Below are positions 27,321 through 34,235 of a stretch of 34,235 nucleotides of DNA, piece after piece. Where the stretch lies: positions 1 to 34,235 of the forward strand of contig CANRON010000008.1 of assembly GCA_947632245.1 (NCBI GenBank), written 5' to 3'. This stretch comes from an uncultured Ignatzschineria sp. GTDB lineage: Bacteria > Pseudomonadota > Gammaproteobacteria > Cardiobacteriales > Wohlfahrtiimonadaceae. The first letter of the stretch is position 1; each line of letters starts with the position of its first letter. The position numbers and the translations under genes were made by a program. The notes under the pieces were generated by a model. The model searched no databases, was not told the DNA's origin, and was given only the letters and a program-made list of their open reading frames with translations.

Positions 27321-27450
27321 ATTAAAAACCTTAAAGTTGTTGTGATCTATATTGAAATGTTACTAACACTATACGCTATTTTAAGATTGAAATCATAGCG
27401 GATTATGTTTCTCCTGACATTTGAAGGATAGGAGATGATTGTCTTTTTTA

Positions 27451-28200
27451 TTAAGGCTTTGCCTCAATAAACTTGATTTGAGACTCATCTAAATAACGTT
27501 TAGCGCTTGCTAAGTCTTTGGGTGTGAAAGGCCCGATTTGCACCCGATATATTATTTTTCCATTCACCTCGGCTTTCTGAACAATAGGTGTATATCCCAT
27601 TGATTCTAGTTGAGACTTATGGATATTTGCTTCGAATGTTGATGAGAAACTCCCTGTTTGCAGACGCTTTTTCGGGCCTTTTTCAGGTTCTGGTGCCGGC
27701 TCTTTAAAATCAGAGGCAGACAGAAGTTCTAACGCAAGTTCATTTTTCAGCTCTTTGTCGACAGAATCATATCCAGAGGGCGCGCTAATAAGTTCAAACT
27801 TCGTAGTAGGCTTTGTCGTGGGCGCAGGTGTGTTTATTTTTTCTAAATATTGCGCGCCCCCAATTGTTTCTTGTCCCTCGATATGAAAAGAACGGTTTGC
27901 TAATTGTTCGTAGAATGAAAATTCTGATTCAGGAATCTGAATCTCCTCTGGTGAAAAAGGCTTGTTGCGTTCTTTTTCGAGTGCAATTTCCCGTTCAATT
28001 TTAGCAAGACGTTTCATTTCACGCTCTTCTGCACGCTTCTCCGCTTGGCTTGCAAAAAAGAGTGAAACCACTACGACAGTAGTGATTATGAGCACATAAA
28101 AGAGCAATTCACCTTTTGTCGGTGGTCTTCGGAGAAATCTAAAGAAGTGTTTAAACTTCCGTCCGATCCCTTTAGGTTGTACTTGCCCGAGTTGTACCAT
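27451..28200 (-). CDS. SPOR-domain cell division protein (FtsN/DedD-like)
   Basis: A 249-aa bitopic membrane protein. It has a basic cytoplasmic N-terminus (PKGIGRKFKHFFRFLRR), one membrane helix at about residues 33-52, and a charged helical stretch (KRAEEREMKRLAKIEREIALEKE). A linker rich in Pro and Thr leads to a C-terminal SPOR domain (about 175-249; RLQTGSFSSTFEANIHKSQLESMG) that binds denuded glycan strands at the septum. It starts 16 bp after argS. This argS-SPOR order is found in Pseudomonas and others, where the gene is called FtsN-like. hslVU, which often follow, are absent. FtsN and DedD-like roles cannot be told apart from sequence alone. Confidence 0.87.
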   Translation of the reverse strand: MVQLGQVQPKGIGRKFKHFFRFLRRPPTKGELLFYVLIITTVVVVSLFFASQAEKRAEEREMKRLAKIEREIALEKERNKPFSPEEIQIPESEFSFYEQLANRSFHIEGQETIGGAQYLEKINTPAPTTKPTTKFELISAPSGYDSVDKELKNELALELLSASDFKEPAPEPEKGPKKRLQTGSFSSTFEANIHKSQLESMGYTPIVQKAEVNGKIIYRVQIGPFTPKDLASAKRYLDESQIKFIEAKP

Positions 28201-28216
28201 GCTGTTTTAAATACCT

Positions 28217-29935
28217 TTACATTTTTTCTGGCGCAGAGAGGCCAAGAAGGCTCAATCCATTTGCCAGCACTTGTTTCGCTGCCATTAAAAGATAAAGTTT
28301 GGCATCTTGTAATCCTTTAGCATTACTATCATCCGTTAATATACGGATCGCGTTACCATTGTCATCTTTCACGTTGTAATAGCTATGGACATCTGCCGCT
28401 AAGTCCTGAAGATAGTTTGCGATCAGATGCGGCGAACGATTATTACCCGCAGTAATGACAATTTCTCCAAAGCTTGAGAGGGTACGCATCAATTTGTATT
28501 CTTGCGTCATCGTCAGTTTATCTAAGTTTTCAATTGCAAATGCAGGATCAAAATCCGCATTACGGCGTAGGCGCTCAGCTAAAATTGAGCAGATGCGTGC
28601 ATGTGCATATTGAATATAGAAAACAGGATTATCGCTCGATTGAGATAATGCAAGGTCGATATCAAATTGTAGTTGTGAGTCTGGATTACGTGCCGCTAAG
28701 AAATAGCGAGTTGCATCCTTGCCGACTTCATCGATTAAGTCGCGAAGCGTGACATATGATCCTGCACGTTTTGAGATCTTCACTTCTTGGCCATCTTTTA
28801 AAACCATGACCATTTGATGGAGAATATATTCAGGCCAACCTTGTGGAATACCGATATCTAATGCTTGAAGCCCCGCTCGAACGCGTGAGATGGTGCCATG
28901 ATGGTCAGCACCTTGTTCATTGATCACGAATTTAAAGCCGCGGGTCCATTTTTTTTCATGATAGGCAACGTCAGGAACAAAGTAGGTGTAACCCCCTTCT
29001 TTTTTGCGCATTACGCGATCTTTATCGTCCCCGTAATCTGTTGTTCGTAGCCAAAGTGCACCCTCATCTTCATAGGTCACACCTTTTTCAATTAAACGAT
29101 TAACAGTGGATTCGACGGCGCCATCTTTATAAAGCGAGGATTCAAGATAATAGACATCAAAATTGATATCAAACGCTTTTAAATCCAAGTCTTGCTCGCG
29201 GCGAAGATAGGCAACCGCAAAGTCACGGATATCTTGAATATTATCAGGATCTCCCGATGCCGTTATCGCTCGGTCATCGGCCGTTACTGTGTCTTTGGCA
29301 AGATAGCTTTTAGCGATTTCAATAATATATTCGCCGCGATAACCATCTTCAATCCATGCCGTATCATCAGGTGTAATGCCATCGATACGAGCTTTCACAG
29401 AAGCGGCTAGGTTATCAATTTGAGCCCCTGCATCGTTGTAGTAAAATTCGCGCGTAACATCATAGCCATTTGCTTCGAGCACTCTAGCAATAGAGTCCCC
29501 GACAGCAGCGCCGCGACCATGGCCAACGTGAAGTGGGCCTGTTGGATTTGCAGAAACAAACTCTATCTGTACCTTTTCATTTTGACCAGAGTGATTATGA
29601 CCATACTTATCCGCATCTGAAACAATGCTTGTCAGTTCATGGTGATATATTTCAGGATGAAAAGTGAAATTCAAAAAGCCAGGCCCTGCGATCTCAATTT
29701 TAGCAATTTCAGGTTGCTCACCAATTGCATCAATAAGCATTTGTGCGACTGCTCGCGGGTTAGATTTGAAATTGCGCGCAGTCATCATTGCAATATTGCT
29801 CGCAAAATCGCCGTGGCTTAGATCACGCGTTCGTTCTACGCTTTTAAGTACCAGGTTTGGATCGATATCAACTTGATGGGTTTTAGCAATAACCTCAAGT
29901 GCGTTTTGAAGAATACGGATAGGTATTTGTTTCAT
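28217..29935 (-). CDS. argS: Arginyl-tRNA synthetase
   Basis: A class I aminoacyl-tRNA synthetase that charges tRNA-Arg. The 572-aa protein is of normal length. It has the N-terminal Add-1 domain, the HIGH-type motif in NPTGPLHVGHGRGA, a KISKRAG form of the KMSKS loop, and a C-terminal DALR anticodon-binding domain (YYNVKDDNG near the end). The ribosome site is weak. It begins 30 bp after proQ and is followed by the SPOR gene 16 bp later, so the three form an operon. Confidence 0.99.
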   Translation of the reverse strand: MKQIPIRILQNALEVIAKTHQVDIDPNLVLKSVERTRDLSHGDFASNIAMMTARNFKSNPRAVAQMLIDAIGEQPEIAKIEIAGPGFLNFTFHPEIYHHELTSIVSDADKYGHNHSGQNEKVQIEFVSANPTGPLHVGHGRGAAVGDSIARVLEANGYDVTREFYYNDAGAQIDNLAASVKARIDGITPDDTAWIEDGYRGEYIIEIAKSYLAKDTVTADDRAITASGDPDNIQDIRDFAVAYLRREQDLDLKAFDINFDVYYLESSLYKDGAVESTVNRLIEKGVTYEDEGALWLRTTDYGDDKDRVMRKKEGGYTYFVPDVAYHEKKWTRGFKFVINEQGADHHGTISRVRAGLQALDIGIPQGWPEYILHQMVMVLKDGQEVKISKRAGSYVTLRDLIDEVGKDATRYFLAARNPDSQLQFDIDLALSQSSDNPVFYIQYAHARICSILAERLRRNADFDPAFAIENLDKLTMTQEYKLMRTLSSFGEIVITAGNNRSPHLIANYLQDLAADVHSYYNVKDDNGNAIRILTDDSNAKGLQDAKLYLLMAAKQVLANGLSLLGLSAPEKM

Positions 29936-29965
29936 AAATATTTTACTAAATCGCCTAAATTAAAA

Positions 29966-30562
29966 TTACTGATTAAACTTATTAAGAAGAGACTGCATTT
30001 TTTGATCAAGAGAGAGGCTCTCTTTTTCAGCAGGTTTTTCAGCGGCTTTTTTAGGGGCTGCAGTCCGAGGTGCACGATCAGCTTTAGGCTTGCGGTTTTT
30101 AGGCGCACCCTCTGCTTTTTTCTCGGCACGCTTTTTCGCTCTTTCGGGATTCTTTTTAGTCAGAATAGCCTGAATTTTTTCGACATTTTCACGGGCAAGC
30201 GCACGGTGTTCATCGTCAATGACTTCTGCTTCTGACCCATCAAGATTCGTTCTTTGCGGTGCATGAACCACAGCTTGTTGATAGCGAAGCTGTTTGGTAT
30301 ACCATGAAAGTGCGGAACGTAAGTTTACGGCACTAAATCCCCACTCAGTGACGACAGGAATTAATTGTTTATGGATACCAATTGCGAGCGCAACAGGACG
30401 ACCATCTTTCGGTTTAGGGAAAATGGTGGGAAATTCTTCAGAGAGTTTTTGTAACAGTTGCTGAGAAATTTCGATACGTTTTTGACGCGCTTCTTGCGGC
30501 GCGAGATTAGATTCTTCCGGTACGGTTGAAACTTCGATTTGTGTGTTTTTTTCGTTTGACAT
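29966..30562 (-). CDS. proQ: ProQ/FinO-family RNA chaperone, short form
   Basis: A global RNA-binding protein that recognises terminator hairpins of small RNAs and mRNA 3' ends. From the ATG at 30562 (MSNEKNTQ) it is 198 aa; the track start at 30631 would run through the promoter -10 box. The FinO domain spans about residues 28-130, with FPTIFPKPKDGRPVALAIGIHK and SALSWYTKQLRYQQAV. A Lys/Arg/Ala-rich tail follows. The C-terminal Tudor-like domain of E. coli ProQ is missing, replaced by a short helix (LDQKMQSLLNKFNQ). It leads the proQ-argS-SPOR operon and is divergent from surA. Confidence 0.9.
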   Translation of the reverse strand: MSNEKNTQIEVSTVPEESNLAPQEARQKRIEISQQLLQKLSEEFPTIFPKPKDGRPVALAIGIHKQLIPVVTEWGFSAVNLRSALSWYTKQLRYQQAVVHAPQRTNLDGSEAEVIDDEHRALARENVEKIQAILTKKNPERAKKRAEKKAEGAPKNRKPKADRAPRTAAPKKAAEKPAEKESLSLDQKMQSLLNKFNQ

Positions 30563-30607
30563 TGTTTTCCAAAACCTAGGTATATAAAATTTTGCTAAGG
30601 CAATTTT

Positions 30608-30613
30608 ATTATA
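30608..30613 (-). promoter_or_regulatory. proQ promoter -10 box
   Basis: A perfect TATAAT on the minus strand lies 46 bp upstream of the chosen proQ start. The -35 region is weak. Its place inside the extended track ORF argues for the shorter ProQ. Confidence 0.45.
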
Positions 30614-30720
30614 TCTTAGCGATAATTGCATTAAGGTGGTAAAATTCTTCTGCTTATACTGTATGTCAGGACAGGTTAAATCTGTACAAATTAATTGAAA
30701 TTTTTAAAAAGTGATCATTT

Positions 30721-31710
30721 ATGAAAGCGCGTATATTATCTTTAATAGCTGTACTATGTTTAGCTTCACCAACTGCGATGGCACGTCTTGGAACCGTTGA
30801 TGGGATTGCTTTTGTCGTGAATGATGATGTGATTACACTCTCAGAATGGCAGCGTGAATTGAACCTTGCAAAACAAGAAATGGCCTACCTCCCAAGTGAT
30901 CAAAGATTATCAGGAGCGGAGTTAGAAGACCATGTGGCACGCGTAATTATTACGACAAAATTTCAAGATGTTTTTGCAAAACAGACCGGACTTTACGTTC
31001 AAGATAACGAAGTTGATGCCGCAATTGCAGATATTGCTGCTCGAAATGGGGCGAGTGTTGAGACTTTAAAAGAGTATATTGTCTATCAAGGAATCAATTA
31101 CGGGGAGTATCGGGAGAATATCCGTGGTCAAATGTTGGCATCAAGACTCCAAAATGAAATTGTCCAGAGTACAAACTTTTCAGAAAGAGAGCTTGATCTT
31201 TTTATGAAAACGGTAGAATTTAAGCGTATTCAAGAGCAGATGGCAAAAGCCAATGCACCGCAATATAAAGTAAGCCATATATTAGTGGCTGTGAATAAAG
31301 ATAAATCAGAAGAGAAGGCGCTTGCAGAGGCAAATCGTCTACGCGAAAGAATATTGGGCGGCGAAGCATCTTTTGCAGATGCAGCAGCGGCAAACTCGCA
31401 AGATCCATTATCAGCGGCAGAAGATGGCGCATTAGGTTGGGTTGGAATGGGGCAGTTAGCACCCGAGTTTGAAGCTGCGATGGTTCGATTGCCGATTGGC
31501 GAGTTGAGTCAGCCTATTCGTACAGCGTATGGCTACCATCTCATTCAAGTCGATGAAAAACGCGTGGGCTTCCAAGATGAGGAAGTGATTCGTAATGTTG
31601 CAAGAGAGTACTATTTTAGAAAAAAAGCAGCCACGACATTTGATGATTGGTTAAAAAGAATGTTATCAGACGTTTATGTTGATAAGCGTGTTGGAACATC
31701 ATCTCAGTAA
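30721..31710 (+). CDS. surA: Periplasmic chaperone/peptidyl-prolyl isomerase SurA, single-parvulin form
   Basis: SurA escorts outer-membrane proteins across the periplasm. The 329-aa protein has a signal peptide (residues 1-21, cut after AMA), a SurA N-terminal chaperone domain (GIAFVVNDDVITLSEWQREL), one parvulin domain at about 175-280 (YKVSHILVAVN, GWVGMGQLAPEFE, YGYHLIQV), and a C-terminal helix that completes the chaperone core. E. coli SurA is 428 aa with two parvulin domains, so one is lost here. lptD, normally upstream, and pdxA, normally downstream, are absent; proQ is divergent on one side and rsmA follows. A terminator lies 40 bp after the stop. Confidence 0.92.
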   Translation: MKARILSLIAVLCLASPTAMARLGTVDGIAFVVNDDVITLSEWQRELNLAKQEMAYLPSDQRLSGAELEDHVARVIITTKFQDVFAKQTGLYVQDNEVDAAIADIAARNGASVETLKEYIVYQGINYGEYRENIRGQMLASRLQNEIVQSTNFSERELDLFMKTVEFKRIQEQMAKANAPQYKVSHILVAVNKDKSEEKALAEANRLRERILGGEASFADAAAANSQDPLSAAEDGALGWVGMGQLAPEFEAAMVRLPIGELSQPIRTAYGYHLIQVDEKRVGFQDEEVIRNVAREYYFRKKAATTFDDWLKRMLSDVYVDKRVGTSSQ

Positions 31711-31750
31711 GTCGGTATTTAAAATGGGATAGAGAAGCACAATGATCAGT

Positions 31751-31793
31751 AAGCTTCGAGTAGTCAAGAATAGACAGGCTCGAAGCTTTTTTT
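31751..31793 (+). terminator. surA terminator
   Basis: AAGCTTCGAG and CTCGAAGCTT form a perfect 10-bp stem with an 18-base loop, followed by TTTTT. It separates surA from rsmA. Confidence 0.88.
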
Positions 31794-31828
31794 ATTGAAG
31801 TCATAATGATATAGAAAAAATTATATAT

Positions 31829-31842
31829 AATAGCGCGCTATT
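31829..31842. repeat. Palindrome upstream of rsmA
   Basis: AATAGCGCGCTATT is a perfect 14-bp palindrome that overlaps a TATAAT-like box (31826-31831) and is followed by a T-run. It could be an operator, a weak second terminator, or chance. Confidence 0.35.
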
Positions 31843-31880
31843 TTTTAAAAGATAAATGCAGAACAGTGAGTGCGGAAGCA

Positions 31881-31909
31881 TTGACAAATTCTTGAGAGTT
31901 TTTTAGAGA
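31881..31909 (+). promoter_or_regulatory. Possible rsmA promoter
   Basis: A perfect TTGACA at 31881-31886 is followed 17 bp later by TAGAGA, a poor -10. It lies about 55 bp before rsmA, after the surA terminator, where a promoter is needed. Confidence 0.4.
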
Positions 31910-31963
31910 TTTTATGAAAAATAGGGCATTATTAGAGATAAATAGCAGATAAAAAAGAGAACT

Positions 31964-32746
31964 ATGAATAAGCCACAGCAGCATAAAGCCCGTAAACGTT
32001 TTGGACAAAACTTTTTAGTGGATGAAAGTATTATTTTTCAGATTATTCAAAGTGTTTCCCCCGTGCCGGGGGAAGCATTGGTAGAAATTGGGCCGGGGCT
32101 CGGCGCAATGACAAGGCCTTTATTGAATGGGGCGAAGAAAATGACCGTGATTGAGCTTGATCGTGATTTGATTGAGTATTTAAAATCACTGGATGGTTTA
32201 ACGGTTATTAATGAAGATGTTTTAAAAGTGGATTTGACGAAGCTGTGTCCTGAAGGGCAAAAACTCCGTGTTGTTGGTAATCTTCCTTATAATATTTCAA
32301 CCCCTATTATTTTCCATCTTCTCGACAATGTCGATATGATTGATGATATGCATTTTATGTTACAAAAGGAAGTGATTGACCGTATGGCTGCGCAGCCAGG
32401 AGACTCGGCATTCGGTCGACTATCGATTATGGTACAGCGGTATTGTGAAGTTGTGCCGCTCCTAGAGATTCCGCCCGAGTCCTTTGACCCGGCGCCGAAA
32501 GTGATGAGTCAATTTGTACGATTGATCCCTTATCATGGAAATCCTTACGGTATAGAAGATGATCAAAGCTTCTTTAATGTTGTGAAAGAAGCTTTTTCGA
32601 TGAAGCGTAAGATGTTGAGAAATAATCTCAAGCCATTGATGACGGAAGCCGAGATCGAGTCATTGGGGATAGCACCCACGATTCGTGCTGAAAATCTTCA
32701 GATTGAAGATTTCGTAAAACTGAGCAACTATCTCGCAAAAAAATAG
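31964..32746 (+). CDS. rsmA: 16S rRNA dimethyladenosine transferase RsmA (KsgA)
   Basis: RsmA dimethylates two adjacent adenosines (A1518 and A1519) in helix 45 of 16S rRNA, a late check in small-subunit assembly. The 260-aa protein has the start KRFGQNFLVDE, the SAM-binding VEIGPGLGAMT motif, and the catalytic NLPYNISTPI motif. The ending is a normal helical domain. apaG and apaH, which often follow, are absent; a ppx/gppA-family gene starts 23 bp after the stop and is probably co-transcribed. Confidence 0.98.
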   Translation: MNKPQQHKARKRFGQNFLVDESIIFQIIQSVSPVPGEALVEIGPGLGAMTRPLLNGAKKMTVIELDRDLIEYLKSLDGLTVINEDVLKVDLTKLCPEGQKLRVVGNLPYNISTPIIFHLLDNVDMIDDMHFMLQKEVIDRMAAQPGDSAFGRLSIMVQRYCEVVPLLEIPPESFDPAPKVMSQFVRLIPYHGNPYGIEDDQSFFNVVKEAFSMKRKMLRNNLKPLMTEAEIESLGIAPTIRAENLQIEDFVKLSNYLAKK

Positions 32747-32769
32747 TCAAAACAGGCAAAAGGCACCAT

Positions 32770-34235
32770 ATGAACGATAATATATATGCAGTCATTGATT
32801 TAGGGTCTAATAGCTTCCATATGGCAGTGATGCAGGAAGATAATGGGCGAATTCTTGTTGTAGATCGTATTAAAGAGATGGTGCAGCTTGGGTATGGACT
32901 ACTTGATGGTGGGAAAATTGACCCTACGGTGAGGGAGAGAGCACTGCACTGTTTACGCATGTTTCGTGAACGATTAGTGACGATATCGCCACAAAATCGA
33001 CGGGCGGTAGGGACTTTAACCTTGCGTAAAGTGAAAGATCCCAGTTTTATTCGAGAGGTCGAAGCGGCGCTTGGTATGCCTGTAGACATTATTTCTGGGC
33101 GAGAAGAAGCACGATTGATTTATCTCGGCGTTTCACAATATATTCATGTCCCCGACAGAGATCTATTTGTAATGGATATTGGGGGCGGTAGTACAGAGTT
33201 TATATTAGGGCATGGTAATAGTATTAAAGCCGCCTATAGCCGTGATGTAGGTTGCGTGAATATGACGCGACGATTCTTTGCTGAGGGTGACTTTTCGCAA
33301 GCATCGTATGATCATGCATTTATGTTTATAGAGTCAGAGTTACAATCGCTGCGTTACTTGATTCCAGATACGGATGCTGTTTGTGTCGGTGCTTCCGGCA
33401 CCATTAAGACAATTGGGACATTGATTACTTATTTAGGTTTTGATGCGGAAGTGATTACGGCAGAATCGTTGAAACGACTTGCACGAAAATTCATTGCATT
33501 GGGGACGACCAAAAAGATCGCAAAGTTTTTTGATATCAGTGATCTTCGCGCGGATGTGATTGGTGCGGGATTAATTATATTGCAGGCAGCCTTTAAGGTG
33601 CTTGCAATAAAAGAGATGACGGCAACAAGTGTTGCACTGCGTGAAGGGATGCTATTTGACCTATTAGGCCGAGTGCATCAAAAGGATCGACGAGATGAAA
33701 CAATTAGTAGCCTGATTACTCGACTCGGTGCAGATGAAGCGCAAGCACGCCGAGTTGCGATTACGAGTCTAAAGCTTGCAAAATTGCTGAAAAATGTTGA
33801 GGGTGAGCGTATTGTGATTGAGGATGAAGGGCTTCGTTATTTGAAGTGGGCTTCTTATCTTCATGAAATTGGACTATCAATCTCACATCATCGGCATTAT
33901 AAGCATTCAGCTTATTTAGTGGAGCATGCTGATTTAGATGGGTTTAGTAAGCAGGATCAGAAAGTTTTATCAGCGATTATCCGAAACCATCAACGAAAAA
34001 TTGATTTAGATGCATTTGAGGGACTACCTAGTTACACGCTCTTGATTACATTATTGTTGCGTGTTTCAGTCCTTTTTAATCGGGGGCGTTACTTACAAGA
34101 ATCTCCGAATGTTGGGATTGTGATTAGCCGAGAGGAGATAACGCTAACCTTTGAAAAAGGTTGGTTAAAAGACCATCCTCTTTTTAAAGAAGATCTTCAT
34201 GCTGAACAGAAGTTTTTGAAGCAAGCAGGGATAGA
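32770..34235 (+). CDS. ppx: Exopolyphosphatase, Ppx/GppA family (partial, runs off window)
   Basis: This gene is missing from the ORF track because no stop codon lies in the window; I read an open frame of 488 codons from the ATG at 32770. The sugar-kinase-fold motifs are clear: YAVIDLGSNSFHMAV at the start and MDIGGGSTEFILG near residue 140. The frame continues through the C-terminal HD-like region (YLHEIGLSISHHRHYKHS). E. coli Ppx is 513 aa, so perhaps a few dozen codons are missing. Members split phosphate from polyphosphate or hydrolyse pppGpp; Ppx and GppA cannot be told apart safely here. The start has AAAGG upstream and follows rsmA by 23 bp. Confidence 0.93.
   Translation, partial: MNDNIYAVIDLGSNSFHMAVMQEDNGRILVVDRIKEMVQLGYGLLDGGKIDPTVRERALHCLRMFRERLVTISPQNRRAVGTLTLRKVKDPSFIREVEAALGMPVDIISGREEARLIYLGVSQYIHVPDRDLFVMDIGGGSTEFILGHGNSIKAAYSRDVGCVNMTRRFFAEGDFSQASYDHAFMFIESELQSLRYLIPDTDAVCVGASGTIKTIGTLITYLGFDAEVITAESLKRLARKFIALGTTKKIAKFFDISDLRADVIGAGLIILQAAFKVLAIKEMTATSVALREGMLFDLLGRVHQKDRRDETISSLITRLGADEAQARRVAITSLKLAKLLKNVEGERIVIEDEGLRYLKWASYLHEIGLSISHHRHYKHSAYLVEHADLDGFSKQDQKVLSAIIRNHQRKIDLDAFEGLPSYTLLITLLLRVSVLFNRGRYLQESPNVGIVISREEITLTFEKGWLKDHPLFKEDLHAEQKFLKQAGI

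Noticed and set aside
32628-33089. 153-aa minus-strand ORF
   Set aside because: Antisense shadow of the end of rsmA and the start of the ppx/gppA frame, both of which have clear family motifs.

Overview
The window is chromosomal DNA from an AT-rich gammaproteobacterium. Signs of this are E. coli-like GyrA numbering, a groES-groEL operon behind a sigma32-type promoter, the lptM-lysA pair, the proQ-argS-SPOR gene order, YccS, PpnN, DinF and RppH. Small intergenic regions, low GC, a one-parvulin SurA and a surA-rsmA order lacking lptD and pdxA suggest a reduced lineage such as the Cardiobacteriales (Ignatzschineria/Wohlfahrtiimonas type). That placement is inference and was not tested. Nearly all genes are intact. 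The last gene (ppx/gppA family) runs off the right edge and is missing from the ORF track because it has no stop in the window.

Layout. 1-768: a leftward pair of small membrane-protein genes (TM2-domain protein, then a 92-aa two-helix protein) ending in a perfect palindromic terminator. 1145-4270: a putative phosphonate module, with a LysR regulator divergent from an iron-dependent alcohol dehydrogenase and phosphonoacetaldehyde hydrolase PhnX; no PhnW transaminase gene is present here. 4440-6902: a two-gene anti-phage island of the Septu type (PtuA-like ATPase and PtuB-like HNH nuclease), preceded by a possible 29-codon leader ORF whose stop overlaps the ptuA start. 7116-9782: gyrA on the minus strand with its own terminator and an extended -10 promoter. 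10199-14121: lptM-lysA, then queA with an MHS-type transporter one base downstream.

14202-19599: a short-chain dehydrogenase, rppH, a DHA1-type MFS exporter with a divergent LysR regulator, and a DinF-like MATE transporter. 19745-22182: sigma32-type promoter, groES, an intergenic hairpin, groEL, then a run of hairpins ending in a terminator that could be a small RNA. 22215-30562: leftward genes ppnN, yccS, fau, ssb, a SPOR-domain cell-division protein, argS and a short ProQ. 30721-34235: rightward surA, rsmA and ppx/gppA.

The most notable item is the Septu-like defence pair between phnX and gyrA. Next are the phosphonate module with an alcohol dehydrogenase in place of PhnW, and the hairpin-rich stretch downstream of groEL. 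I saw no tRNA, rRNA, CRISPR array, insertion sequence or prophage.
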